A stretch of 64,000 nt of DNA from positions 54,879 through 118,878 of the forward strand of contig NZ_JAHRIB010000031.1 of the NCBI RefSeq assembly GCF_019090165.1, read 5' to 3'. Position 1 is the stretch's first letter. The number at the start of each line of letters is the position of its first letter. Both the position numbers and the translations under genes were made by a program. This DNA is from Streptomyces sp. BV286. GTDB taxonomy: Bacteria > Actinomycetota > Actinomycetes > Streptomycetales > Streptomycetaceae. The notes under the pieces are model-generated. The model had not been told where the DNA came from. It ran no database searches and worked only from the letters and a program-made list of their open reading frames with translations. Positions 16,597-25,174 of the stretch are shown here, in pieces.

Positions 16597-17629
16597 GGCG
16601 GGCGTTCCTCTTCTTCAGTGCGGTCGCCACGCGCAGGGCGACGATCCGGTCGACCGCGATGGCGAGGATGAGCAGGATGCCGTTGATGGCGAGCACCCAG
16701 ACGGAGCTGACGCCGAGCGCGGGCAGCACGCTGTTGACGGAGGTGAGGAGCAGGGCACCGAGGGCCGCTCCGTAGACGCTGCCGGAGCCGCCGGTGAAGA
16801 CGACGCCGCCGACCACGACCGCGCTGACGACGGTGAGTTCGTAGCCGTTGCCCGTACCGGAGTCGACGTTGCCGAACCGGGCGAGGTACAGCGCTCCGGC
16901 GAGACCCGCGAGGGCGCCGCAGAAGGTGTACGCGGCGAGGATCCGCTTGCGTACCGGGATGCCGGCGAGGCGGGCGGCCTCCGGGTTGGAGCCGAGCGCG
17001 TACAGTTCGCGGCCGCTGCCGAAGTGCTTGAGGTAGTAGGCCGTCGCAACCAGCACCACCAGCGCGATCATCGCGAGCCACGGGACGGCGGAGAGGCCGC
17101 CGGATCCGAAGTCGATGAACCCGTCGGGCAGGTTCGCCGCCGTGATCTGCCGGGAGCCGACCCAGATGGAGTCGATGCCGCGGATGATGTAGAGCGTGCC
17201 GAGGGTGACGACGAGCGCGGGCACCTGGCCGAGGCTGACGAGCAGTCCGTTGACCAGGCCGCAGCCGATGCCGAGCAGGACCGCGAGGGCCACGGCGACG
17301 ACGGAGTTGCCGCCGCCCTGCAGATAGGTGCCGGCCGCGAAGGCGCTGATGCCGAGGGTCGAGCCGACCGACAGGTCGACGTTGCGGGTGATGACGACCA
17401 GCGACTGGCCGGTGGCGACCAGCACGAGGATGGTCGCGTTGAGCAGGAGGTCCTTGATGCCCTGCTCGGACAGGAAGTCGCTGTTGCCGATCTGGGTGAT
17501 GACGATCATCGCCAGGAAGACCAGCAGGATGGCGAGTTCGCGCATCTTGAAGACGCGGTCCACCAGCCGGGTGCCACTGGACTTGGACACCTCGGCGGCG
17601 GGGGCCGGGTTGGGGGCGGTCACCGTCAT
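16589..17629 (-). CDS. rhaP: Rhamnose ABC transporter permease
   Basis: A 346-residue permease paralogous to RhaQ. About 8-10 membrane spans follow a 30-residue cytoplasmic N-terminus. Family motifs are [19 protein letters not shown] and the coupling loop [17 protein letters not shown]. The start codon is ATG at 17629, overlapping the rhaT stop (ATGA); its end overlaps rhaQ by 8 bp. The heterodimer with RhaQ forms the rhamnose channel. Which of the two equals RhaP or RhaQ of Rhizobium is by order only. Confidence 0.9.
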   Translation of the reverse strand: MTVTAPNPAPAAEVSKSSGTRLVDRVFKMRELAILLVFLAMIVITQIGNSDFLSEQGIKDLLLNATILVLVATGQSLVVITRNVDLSVGSTLGISAFAAGTYLQGGGNSVVAVALAVLLGIGCGLVNGLLVSLGQVPALVVTLGTLYIIRGIDSIWVGSRQITAANLPDGFIDFGSGGLSAVPWLAMIALVVLVATAYYLKHFGSGRELYALGSNPEAARLAGIPVRKRILAAYTFCGALAGLAGALYLARFGNVDSGTGNGYELTVVSAVVVGGVVFTGGSGSVYGAALGALLLTSVNSVLPALGVSSVWVLAINGILLILAIAVDRIVALRVATALKKRNARHG

Positions 17630-19143
17630 GCGGCGGCCCTCCCGGTGGCTGCGGCCATCACGGATTCCTCGGTGGCGTCGGTGCGTGCGATCTCGGCGGT
17701 GAGCCGGCCCTCGTGCATCACGAGGACCCGGTCGGCCATGCCGAGGATCTCGGGAAGGTCGGAGGAGATCATCAGGACGGCCACCCCGTCGGCGGCCAGC
17801 TGGCTGAGCAGCCGGTGCACCTCGGCCTTCGTGCCGACGTCGATGCCGCGGGTGGGCTCGTCGACGATCAGCACCTTCGGGCCGGTGGCGAGCCACTTGG
17901 CGAGGACGACCTTCTGCTGGTTGCCGCCGGACAGGGTGTTGACGGTGTCGGCGATCCGGGCGTACTTGACCTGGAGCTTGACCGCCCAGTCGAGGGACCG
18001 GCTGCGCTCGGCGCCGCGGTCCATCAGGCCGGCCCTGACGGTCGTACGCAGTCCGGTGAGGCCGATGTTGCGTTCGATGGACATGTCCATCACCAGGCCC
18101 TGCGCGCGGCGGTCCTCGGGGACGAGGGCGAGACCTGCGGCCATGGCCGTGGAGGGCGCTCCGTTCGTCAGCTTCCTGCCGACGACCTCGACCTCTCCGG
18201 CGTCCCAGCGGTCGACTCCGAAGACGGCCCGGGCGACCTCCGTGCGCCCGGCGCCGACGAGTCCGGCGAGGCCGACGATCTCGCCGCACCGGACGTCGAA
18301 GGAGACATCGGTGAAGACACCCTCGCGGGTCAGCCGCCGTACGCTCAGCGCGACCTCGCCCGGCCGGACGTCCTGCTTGGGGTAGAGCTCGTCGAGGTCG
18401 CGGCCGACCATGCGGCGTACGAGATCCTCCTCGGTCATGCCGTCGATCGGTTCGCTGGAGATCAGGGCGCCGTCGCGCAGGGTCGTGACACGTCGGCAGA
18501 TCTGGAAGATCTCCTCCAGCCGGTGCGAGATGAACAGCACGGCCGAGCCCTGTTCGCGCAGCGTGCGGACGACGCCGAAGAGGCGGGCCACCTCGCTGCC
18601 GGTGAGAGCGGCGGTCGGCTCGTCCATGATCAGTACACGGGCGTCGAAGGAGAGCGCCTTGGCGATCTCGACGATCTGCTGGTCGGCGATGGACAGGCCG
18701 CGCGCCGGGCGGTCGGGGTCGAGCTCGACGCCGAGCCGCTGCATGAGGGCGAGGGTCGCGGCGTGCGTGGCCTTGTGGTCGATGCGGCCGAGCGAGCGCC
18801 GGGGCCGGCGGCCCATGAAGATGTTCTCGGCGATCGACAGGTCGGGGAAGAGCGTGGGCTCCTGGTAGATCACGGCGATGCCCGCGTCCCGGGCGTCGGC
18901 CGGACCGTGGAAGACGGTGGGCTCGCCGTCCAGGAGCACCCGGCCGGCGTCCGGTCGGTGCACGCCGGCGAGCGTCTTGATGAGGGTCGACTTGCCCGCG
19001 CCGTTCTCACCGGCGAGTGCGTGCACCTCGCCGGGAAAGAGTTCCAGGGACACGTCCCGCAGGGCGCGTACGGCACCGAAGGACTTCGAGATGTCCTCGA
19101 GTGCCAGCACGGGGGCCGGATCCGCGTCGGACCGGTGGGTCAT
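17626..19143 (-). CDS. rhaT: Rhamnose ABC transporter, duplicated ATP-binding protein
   Basis: A 505-residue sugar ABC ATPase with two nucleotide-binding domains, as in RbsA/MglA. The N-half has Walker [10 protein letters not shown] and signature LSIADQQ. The C-half has [11 protein letters not shown] in place of Walker A and signature LSGGNQQKV, with Walker [12 protein letters not shown]. Such asymmetry is normal for this family. It is the first gene of the minus-strand operon, divergent from rhaI. The ATG at 19143 lies about 45 bp downstream of a LacI-type palindrome. Confidence 0.92.
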   Translation of the reverse strand: MTHRSDADPAPVLALEDISKSFGAVRALRDVSLELFPGEVHALAGENGAGKSTLIKTLAGVHRPDAGRVLLDGEPTVFHGPADARDAGIAVIYQEPTLFPDLSIAENIFMGRRPRRSLGRIDHKATHAATLALMQRLGVELDPDRPARGLSIADQQIVEIAKALSFDARVLIMDEPTAALTGSEVARLFGVVRTLREQGSAVLFISHRLEEIFQICRRVTTLRDGALISSEPIDGMTEEDLVRRMVGRDLDELYPKQDVRPGEVALSVRRLTREGVFTDVSFDVRCGEIVGLAGLVGAGRTEVARAVFGVDRWDAGEVEVVGRKLTNGAPSTAMAAGLALVPEDRRAQGLVMDMSIERNIGLTGLRTTVRAGLMDRGAERSRSLDWAVKLQVKYARIADTVNTLSGGNQQKVVLAKWLATGPKVLIVDEPTRGIDVGTKAEVHRLLSQLAADGVAVLMISSDLPEILGMADRVLVMHEGRLTAEIARTDATEESVMAAATGRAAA

Positions 19144-19186
19144 GAGGGCTCCTCAACGACGCGGGCGATGCGGCCTCACGACGTCG

Positions 19187-19242
19187 TGAAAGGTTTCAAC
19201 TAGGTTGCCGGGACGTTAGGCAGGTAGCCCAGGTCACGTCAA
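19187..19242 (-). promoter_or_regulatory. rhaT promoter with LacI-type operator O1
   Basis: On the minus strand, TTGACG (19242-19237) and TAACGT (19218-19213) are separated by 18 bp, a good housekeeping-sigma promoter. TGAAAGGTTTCA (19187-19198), a palindrome with perfect 5-bp arms around GG, starts about 15 bp past the -10 box. Repressor bound there would block promoter clearance. It faces the rhaI promoter in a 282-bp divergent control region. Confidence 0.75.
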
Positions 19243-19314
19243 TGGGTACAGGCCGAAATTTTCGATAGCCAAAGGTCACAACCGAGTCACGGCAAGGCGT
19301 AATCGCCGCAGGGG

Positions 19315-19364
19315 TTGACAGCCTTTCGGGCGGCTCATAGCTTCTGCCTTCTGAATCGTTTCAG
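19315..19364 (+). promoter_or_regulatory. rhaI promoter with LacI-type operator O2
   Basis: Consensus -35 TTGACA (19315-19320), 17-bp spacer and -10 TAGCTT (19338-19343). The palindrome CTGAATCGTTTCAG (19351-19364) begins at roughly +1, so a LacI repressor would directly occlude initiation. Arms CTGAA/TTCAG match the O1 arms TGAAA/TTTCA. Confidence 0.8.
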
Positions 19365-19425
19365 AGCCATGGGTTCAGAAGTCGTTCAGACCCGATGCCA
19401 CAACGGAAGTCACAGGAGCCCCGAA

Positions 19426-20586
19426 GTGACCGAGCTCGCCGCGGTGAAGGCCGCCCTCAGGACCCAGGCAGTAGAGACGCCGTCGTGGGCGTACGGGAAC
19501 TCGGGAACCCGCTTCAAGGTGTTCGCGCAGCCCGGGGTCCCGCGCGATCCTTTCGAGAAGCTGGACGACGCGGCGAAGGTGCACGAGTTCACGGGGGCCG
19601 CGCCGACCGTGGCCCTGCACATCCCCTGGGACAGGGTCGAGGACTACGCGGCGCTGGCGAAGCACGCCGAGGAGCGCGGCCTGAAGCTCGGCGCGATCAA
19701 CTCCAACACCTTCCAGGACGACGACTACAAGCTGGGCAGCATCTGCCACCCGGACGCCGCGGTGCGCCGCAAGGCGGTGGACCACCTGCTCGAATGCGTC
19801 GACATCATGGATGCCACGGGCTCGAAGGACCTGAAGCTGTGGTTCGCGGACGGTACGAACTATCCCGGCCAGGACGACATCCGCGAGCGCCAGGACCGCC
19901 TCGCCGAAGGTCTCGCCCGCGTGTACGAGCGGCTCGGGGACGACCAGCGGATGCTGCTGGAGTACAAGTTCTTCGAGCCGGCCTTCTACGCGACGGACGT
20001 CCCCGACTGGGGCACCGCCTACGCCCACTGCCTCAAGCTCGGGCCCAAGGCCCAGGTCGTCGTCGACACCGGGCACCACGCTCCGGGCACCAACATCGAG
20101 TTCATCGTCGCCACCCTGCTGCGGGAGGGGAAGCTCGGGGCGTTCGACTTCAACTCGCGGTTCTACGCGGACGACGACCTGATGGTCGGTGCCGCCGACC
20201 CCTTCCAGCTGTTCCGGATCATGTACGAGGTCATCCGGGGCGGCGGCTTCACCGCGGACGTGGCGTTCATGCTCGACCAGTGCCACAACATCGAGGCGAA
20301 GATCCCCGCGATCATCCGCTCGGTGATGAACGTGCAGGAGGCGACGGCGAAGGCGCTCCTCGTCGACGGGGAGGCCCTGACCGCCGCGCAGCGCTCCGGT
20401 GACGTGCTCGCCGCGAACGCCGTCGTCATGGACGCGTACAACACGGACGTGCGGCCGCTGGTCGCCGAGGTCCGGGGTGAGCTGGGGCTCGACCCCGACC
20501 CGATCGCGGCGTACCACGCCTCCGGGTGGGCGCAGAAGATCGCTGCGGAGCGGGTGGGGGGACAGCAGGCCGGTTGGGGCGCCTAG
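19426..20586 (+). CDS. rhaI: L-rhamnose isomerase
   Basis: A 386-residue TIM-barrel isomerase converting L-rhamnose to L-rhamnulose, of the Gram-positive/Pseudomonas-type RhaI family. Conserved blocks include GAINSNTFQDDDYKLGSIC, LWFADGTNYPGQDD and VVDTGHHAPGTNIE with metal-binding Asp and His, plus FDFNSRFYADDD. The GTG at 19426 is chosen because ACAGGAG lies about 9 nt upstream; earlier in-frame ATGs lie inside the promoter/operator. It is the first gene of the plus-strand catabolic operon. Confidence 0.93.
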   Translation: MTELAAVKAALRTQAVETPSWAYGNSGTRFKVFAQPGVPRDPFEKLDDAAKVHEFTGAAPTVALHIPWDRVEDYAALAKHAEERGLKLGAINSNTFQDDDYKLGSICHPDAAVRRKAVDHLLECVDIMDATGSKDLKLWFADGTNYPGQDDIRERQDRLAEGLARVYERLGDDQRMLLEYKFFEPAFYATDVPDWGTAYAHCLKLGPKAQVVVDTGHHAPGTNIEFIVATLLREGKLGAFDFNSRFYADDDLMVGAADPFQLFRIMYEVIRGGGFTADVAFMLDQCHNIEAKIPAIIRSVMNVQEATAKALLVDGEALTAAQRSGDVLAANAVVMDAYNTDVRPLVAEVRGELGLDPDPIAAYHASGWAQKIAAERVGGQQAGWGA

Positions 20587-20668
20587 CCTCGCCCTCCGCC
20601 CGGGCACCGCGGCCCCCTCGCCGTCGGGCCGGAGGCCCGGGGCCGGCTGCGGGTCCGCTTCGGCCGGT

Positions 20669-20697
20669 CGCGCAGTTCCCCGCGCCCCTCACGGGGC
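20669..20697 (-). repeat. Dispersed intergenic hairpin repeat, copy 2 (inverted)
   Basis: The complement carries the same 17-mer GCGCGGGGAACTGCGCG (20685-20669). It is flanked by a second small hairpin, GCCCC-TCAC-GGGGC (20684-20697), which shares bases with it, so the two stems compete. It lies in the 145-bp space between rhaI and rhaEW and could tune downstream expression, but no function is shown. Confidence 0.75.
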
Positions 20698-20731
20698 TTC
20701 TCCCCTCTCTCTTCTCTTAAGGAACTGGAAC

Positions 20732-22771
20732 ATGGCAACGCATCCTGAAGCCGCCGCTCTGCTCGGGCGGTCCAACCGGCTCGGTGCCGACCCCCGTAAC
20801 ACCAACTACGCGGGCGGCAACACCTCCGCCAAGGGGACCGGCACCGACCCCGTGACCGGCGGGGACGTCGAGCTGATGTGGGTCAAGGGGTCCGGTGGTG
20901 ACCTGGGGACCCTCACCGAGGCCGGGCTCGCCGTGCTGCGGATCGACCGGCTGCTGGCGCTGAGGGACGTGTACCCGGGCGTCGAGCGCGAGGACGAGAT
21001 GGTCGCCGCGTTCGACTACTGCCTGCACGGCAAGGGCGGGGCGGCTCCGTCGATCGACACCGCCATGCACGGACTGGTGGACGCGGCACACGTGGACCAC
21101 CTGCACCCGGACTCCGGTATCGCGCTCGCCTGTGCGGCCGACGGGGAGAAGCTGACCGCCGAGTGCTTCGGGGACAGCGTGGTGTGGGTGCCGTGGCGCC
21201 GGCCGGGCTTCCAGCTCGGGCTGGACATCGCGGCGGTGAAGGAGGCCAACCCACAGGCCGTCGGCTGTGTCCTCGGCGGTCACGGCATCACGGCCTGGGG
21301 CGAGACCGCCGAGGAGTGCGAGCGCAACTCGCTGCACATCATCCGCAGGGCCGAGGAGTTCCTCGCGGAGCGCGGGAAGCCCGAGCCGTTCGGTCCTGTC
21401 GTCGAGGGGTACGCGGCGCTCGGCGCCGCCGAGCGCCGGGAGCGCGCCGCCGCCCTCGCGCCGGTGATCCGGTCCCTGGCCTCCAAGGACCGTCCGCAGG
21501 TCGGGCACTTCACCGACGCCGAGGTCGTCCTCGACTTCCTCGCGAGCGCCGAGCACCCGCGCCTCGCCGCCCTCGGCACCTCCTGCCCCGACCACTTCCT
21601 CCGTACGAAGGTCAGGCCGCTCGTCCTCGACCTGCCGCCCACCTCCTCGCTGGACGAGGCGGTCGCCCGGCTGAAGGAGCTGCACGCCGGGTACCGCGAG
21701 GAGTACGCCGCCTACTACCGGCGGCACGCCGACGCCGACTCCCCCGCGATGCGCGGCGCGGACCCGGCGATCGTGCTGATCCCCGGAGTCGGCATGTTCT
21801 CCTTCGGCAAGGACAAGCAGACGGCGCGCGTGGCCGGCGAGTTCTATGTCAACGCGATCAACGTGATGCGCGGGGCGGAGGCCGTCTCGACGTACGCGCC
21901 GATCGAGGAGTCGGAGAAGTTCCGCATCGAGTACTGGGCCCTGGAGGAGGCCAAGCTCCAGCGGATGCCGAAGCCCAAGCCGCTCGCCACGCGCGTGGCG
22001 CTGGTGACGGGCGCGGGCAGCGGCATCGGCAGGGCCATCGCCGAACGGCTCGTCGCCGAGGGCGCCTGTGTCGTGATCGCGGACCTGAACGCGCAGAACG
22101 CGGCCGACGTCGCCACCGCGCTCGGCGGCCCCGACAAGGCCGTCGCCGTGACCGTCGACGTGACGTCAGAGGAGCAGATCGCCGAGGCCTTCAAGGCGGC
22201 CGTCCTCGCCTTCGGCGGCGTCGACCTGGTCGTCAACAACGCCGGCATCTCCATCTCCAAGCCGCTCCTGCAGACCACGGCGAAGGACTGGGACCTGCAG
22301 CACGACATCATGGCCCGCGGTTCGTTCCTCGTCTCGCGCGAGGCGGCCCGGGTGATGATCGCGCAGGAGCTCGGCGGGGACGTCATCTACATCGCGTCCA
22401 AGAACGCGGTCTTCGCCGGTCCGAACAACATCGCCTACTCGGCGACCAAGGCCGACCAGGCCCACCAGGTGCGACTCCTCGCCGCCGAGCTGGGCGAGTA
22501 CGGCATTCGCGTCAACGGCATCAACCCCGACGGGGTCGTCCGCGGCTCCGGCATCTTCGCGGGCGGCTGGGGCGCGCAGCGCGCGGCGACCTACGGCATC
22601 GAGGAGGAGAAGCTCGGCGAGTTCTACGCCCAGCGGACCATCCTCAAGCGCGAGGTCCTGCCCGAGCACGTCGCGAACGCCGTGTTCGCCCTGACGGGCG
22701 GCGACCTCACGCACACCACCGGTCTGCACGTGCCGGTCGACGCCGGCGTCGCCGCCGCGTTCCTCCGATGA
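20732..22771 (+). CDS. rhaEW: Bifunctional rhamnulose-1-P aldolase / lactaldehyde dehydrogenase
   Basis: A 679-residue fusion. Residues 1-400 form a class II aldolase (AraD-like) domain with NTNYAGGNTSAKG, zinc site HVDHLHPDSGIAL and CVLGGHGITAWG. Residues ~425-679 are a short-chain dehydrogenase: ALVTGAGSGIGRAIAERL (NAD site), NNAGIS, and active-site YSATKADQ (Tyr-x3-Lys). The aldolase splits rhamnulose-1-phosphate to DHAP and L-lactaldehyde; the SDR domain oxidises the aldehyde to L-lactate, as known for RhaEW/YuxG fusions. AAGGAACTGGAAC precedes ATG. The stop overlaps the rhaB start (ATGA). Confidence 0.9.
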   Translation: MATHPEAAALLGRSNRLGADPRNTNYAGGNTSAKGTGTDPVTGGDVELMWVKGSGGDLGTLTEAGLAVLRIDRLLALRDVYPGVEREDEMVAAFDYCLHGKGGAAPSIDTAMHGLVDAAHVDHLHPDSGIALACAADGEKLTAECFGDSVVWVPWRRPGFQLGLDIAAVKEANPQAVGCVLGGHGITAWGETAEECERNSLHIIRRAEEFLAERGKPEPFGPVVEGYAALGAAERRERAAALAPVIRSLASKDRPQVGHFTDAEVVLDFLASAEHPRLAALGTSCPDHFLRTKVRPLVLDLPPTSSLDEAVARLKELHAGYREEYAAYYRRHADADSPAMRGADPAIVLIPGVGMFSFGKDKQTARVAGEFYVNAINVMRGAEAVSTYAPIEESEKFRIEYWALEEAKLQRMPKPKPLATRVALVTGAGSGIGRAIAERLVAEGACVVIADLNAQNAADVATALGGPDKAVAVTVDVTSEEQIAEAFKAAVLAFGGVDLVVNNAGISISKPLLQTTAKDWDLQHDIMARGSFLVSREAARVMIAQELGGDVIYIASKNAVFAGPNNIAYSATKADQAHQVRLLAAELGEYGIRVNGINPDGVVRGSGIFAGGWGAQRAATYGIEEEKLGEFYAQRTILKREVLPEHVANAVFALTGGDLTHTTGLHVPVDAGVAAAFLR

Positions 22772-24261
22772 CGCACGTGTCCGGGAGGTCCCGGACGTCC
22801 CGGGGGCCCGGGGGGACGGCCGGGAAGTCCTACGCGGCGGTCGACCTCGGCGCGTCCAGTGGACGCGTCATGGTCGGCCGGGTGGGCCCCGACTCGCTGG
22901 AGCTGACGGAGGCCCACCGCTTCCCGAACCGTCCGGTGCGTACGCCCGAAGGGCTGCGCTGGGACATTCTCGCGCTGTATGCGGGGGTCCTCGACGGCCT
23001 GCGCGCGGCAGGGCAGGTCGACTCGGTCGGCATCGACAGCTGGGCCGTGGACTACGGCCTGCTCGACGCCGACGGGGCGCTGCTCGGCAACCCGGTGCAC
23101 TACCGCGACGGCCGCACCGAGGGCGTCGCGGAGAAGGTGTGGGCCACCGTGCCCGCCGCCGACCTCTATGCGGCGACCGGGCTCCAGTACGCCCCCTTCA
23201 ACACCCTGTACCAGCTGGTCGCGGCCCGCTCCTCGGCTCAACTGGCCTCCGCCGAACGCCTGTTGCTGATCCCCGACCTGCTGACGTACTGGCTCACGGG
23301 GGAGGCGGGCACCGAGCTCACCAACGCCTCCACCACGCAGCTGATCGACCCGCGTACGGGCGACTGGTCGTACGACGTCGCGGAGCGGCTCGGCATCGAC
23401 CTGAAGCTGTTCGCGCCCCTGCGGCGGCCCGGCGACCCGGCGGGGCTGCTCCGGCGGAGCGTGCTGGAGGAGACCGGGCTGACGGGCCCGGTGCCGGTGA
23501 CGACGGTCGGCTCGCACGACACCGCCTCGGCGGTCGCCGCGGTTCCGGCCGCGGGCGGCGAGCGCTTCGCCTACATCTGCACCGGCACCTGGTCCCTCGT
23601 GGGCCTGGAGCTGGAGTCGCCCGTCCTCACCGAGGCGAGCCGCGCGGCGAACTTCACCAACGAACTGGGCCTGGACGGCACGGTCCGTCATCTGCGCAAC
23701 ATCATGGGGCTCTGGCTGCTCCAGGAGTGCGTACGGGAATGGGGGCACCCCGATCTGGGGGACCTCCTGTCGGCCGCCGCCGAGGTGCCGTCGCTGCGGT
23801 CCGTCGTGGACGCGGGCGACGCCGCCTTCCTGGCTCCCGGCCGGATGCCGTCCCGGATCGCCGACGCCTGCCGGGAGTCGGGCCAGCCCGTGCCCGGGTC
23901 GCCCGCCGAGATCACCCGCTGCATCCTCGACTCGCTCGCGCTCGCCCACCGGCGGGCCGTCGCGCAGGCGCAGGAGCTGGCCGACCACCCGGTGGACGTC
24001 GTGCACATCGTCGGCGGCGGCACCCGCAACGCCCTGCTGTGCCGGCTCACCGCCGACGCCTGCGGCCTGCCGGTCGTGGCGGGCCCGGCGGAGGCGGCGG
24101 CCCTGGGCAACGTGCTCGTGCAGGCCCGGGCGCACGGCCAGGTCGGCGACCGCGCGTCGATGCGTGAACTGCTGGCCCGTACGCAGCCGTTGACCCGCTA
24201 CGAGCCGCAGGGCAGCACCGCGGCGTGGCAGGCGGCCGAGGCCAGGCTGGCCGGGCGATGA
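22768..24261 (+). CDS. rhaB: L-rhamnulokinase
   Basis: A 497-residue FGGY-family kinase that phosphorylates L-rhamnulose at C1 using ATP. It starts with a Gly/Arg/Ser-rich 20-residue extension, then AAVDLGASSGRVM (phosphate-1). GIDSWAVDYGLLD, HYRDGR, GSHDTASAV, and the C-terminal IVGGGTRNALLC adenosine motif are all intact. ATG at 22768 overlaps the rhaEW stop by 4 bp, ensuring coupled translation. It ends the rha catabolic operon and is followed by a hairpin repeat. Confidence 0.93.
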   Translation: MTHVSGRSRTSRGPGGTAGKSYAAVDLGASSGRVMVGRVGPDSLELTEAHRFPNRPVRTPEGLRWDILALYAGVLDGLRAAGQVDSVGIDSWAVDYGLLDADGALLGNPVHYRDGRTEGVAEKVWATVPAADLYAATGLQYAPFNTLYQLVAARSSAQLASAERLLLIPDLLTYWLTGEAGTELTNASTTQLIDPRTGDWSYDVAERLGIDLKLFAPLRRPGDPAGLLRRSVLEETGLTGPVPVTTVGSHDTASAVAAVPAAGGERFAYICTGTWSLVGLELESPVLTEASRAANFTNELGLDGTVRHLRNIMGLWLLQECVREWGHPDLGDLLSAAAEVPSLRSVVDAGDAAFLAPGRMPSRIADACRESGQPVPGSPAEITRCILDSLALAHRRAVAQAQELADHPVDVVHIVGGGTRNALLCRLTADACGLPVVAGPAEAAALGNVLVQARAHGQVGDRASMRELLARTQPLTRYEPQGSTAAWQAAEARLAGR

Positions 24262-24295
24262 CGCGCCCCACAGGGGCGCGGGGAACTGCGCGCCC
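24262..24295 (+). repeat. Dispersed intergenic hairpin repeat, copy 3
   Basis: Two mutually exclusive stems: CGCGCCCC (24262-24269) with GGGGCGCG (24273-24280), loop ACA; or GGGCGCG (24274-24280) with CGCGCCC (24289-24295), loop GGGAACTG. The middle arm is shared. It begins right after the rhaB stop, before lutA. It could act as a terminator/attenuator switch, which is inference from structure only. Confidence 0.75.
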
Positions 24296-24390
24296 AACCG
24301 CGGACGACCCGCAGCTGTCGAACAGCATGTCCAGCGGGCCAAGCGCCGCGTATCGTGCACTCATCCGATGACCGACCCCAAGGAGCTGCG

Positions 24391-25146
24391 ATGCGTGTCG
24401 CCCTGTTCCTGACCTGTGTCAACGACACGCTCTACCCGGACACGGGCCGTGCCGTGGTGAAACTGCTGACCAGGCTGGGCGTCGACGTCGACTTCCCGAT
24501 GGCGCAGACCTGCTGCGGGCAGGCGCACTACAACACGGGATACCGGCACGAGGCGGAACCGCTGGCCCGGCATTTCTCCGATGTCTTCGGTGAGTACGAG
24601 GCGATCGTGACCCCGTCCGGGTCGTGCGGCGCGATGGTGCGCGAGCTGTACCCGCGCATGGGCGAGCGGGCGCGCGCCGAGGGCCGCGGCGACGGCCTCG
24701 CCGCCGCCCTCGCACCGGTCGTGCCCAGGACGTACGAGCTCACGGAGTTCCTGGCGGACGTGCTCGGGGTGACGGACGTGGGCGCGTACTACCCGCACAC
24801 CGTCACCTACCACCCGACCTGTCACGGCCTGCGTGGTCTGGGCCTCGGCGACCGGCCGCACCGGCTCCTCCGGTCCGTGAAGGGCCTCGACCTGAAGGAG
24901 CTGCCGGGCGCGGACGAGTGCTGCGGCTTCGGCGGCACCTTCGCCCTCAAGAACTCCGACGTATCGGCGGCGATGGGCGCGGACAAGGTCCGCAACGCCG
25001 AGTCGACGGGCGCCGACGTCCTGTGCGCCGCCGACAACTCCTGCCTCATGCACATCGGTGGCACCATGACCCGGCTCAGGACGGGCATGCGCCCGGTGCA
25101 CATCGCGGAGATCCTGGCGAGCACGGAGGAGGAGCCGGCGGCATGA
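24391..25146 (+). CDS. lutA: L-lactate utilisation protein LutA (CCG-domain iron-sulfur protein)
   Basis: A 251-residue protein with two cysteine-rich CCG motifs, CCGQAHYNTG and CCGFGGTFALKN, as in heterodisulfide-reductase-like LutA. With LutB and LutC it forms the LutABC complex oxidising L-lactate to pyruvate. The ATG at 24391 follows AAGGAG with a 6-nt spacer. It is the first gene of a tight lutABC cluster directly downstream of rhaB, which matters because the rha pathway produces L-lactate. Confidence 0.92.
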   Translation: MRVALFLTCVNDTLYPDTGRAVVKLLTRLGVDVDFPMAQTCCGQAHYNTGYRHEAEPLARHFSDVFGEYEAIVTPSGSCGAMVRELYPRMGERARAEGRGDGLAAALAPVVPRTYELTEFLADVLGVTDVGAYYPHTVTYHPTCHGLRGLGLGDRPHRLLRSVKGLDLKELPGADECCGFGGTFALKNSDVSAAMGADKVRNAESTGADVLCAADNSCLMHIGGTMTRLRTGMRPVHIAEILASTEEEPAA

Positions 25147-25174
25147 ACAGGGACTGCGGACAGGAGCCGGGCTC

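Noticed and set aside
16199..18385. Very long open frame antisense to the rha permeases and ATPase
   Set aside because: It reads through three genes with intact family motifs on the other strand; its translation is low-complexity and reflects GC-biased third positions. Similar antisense frames elsewhere were dropped for the same reason.
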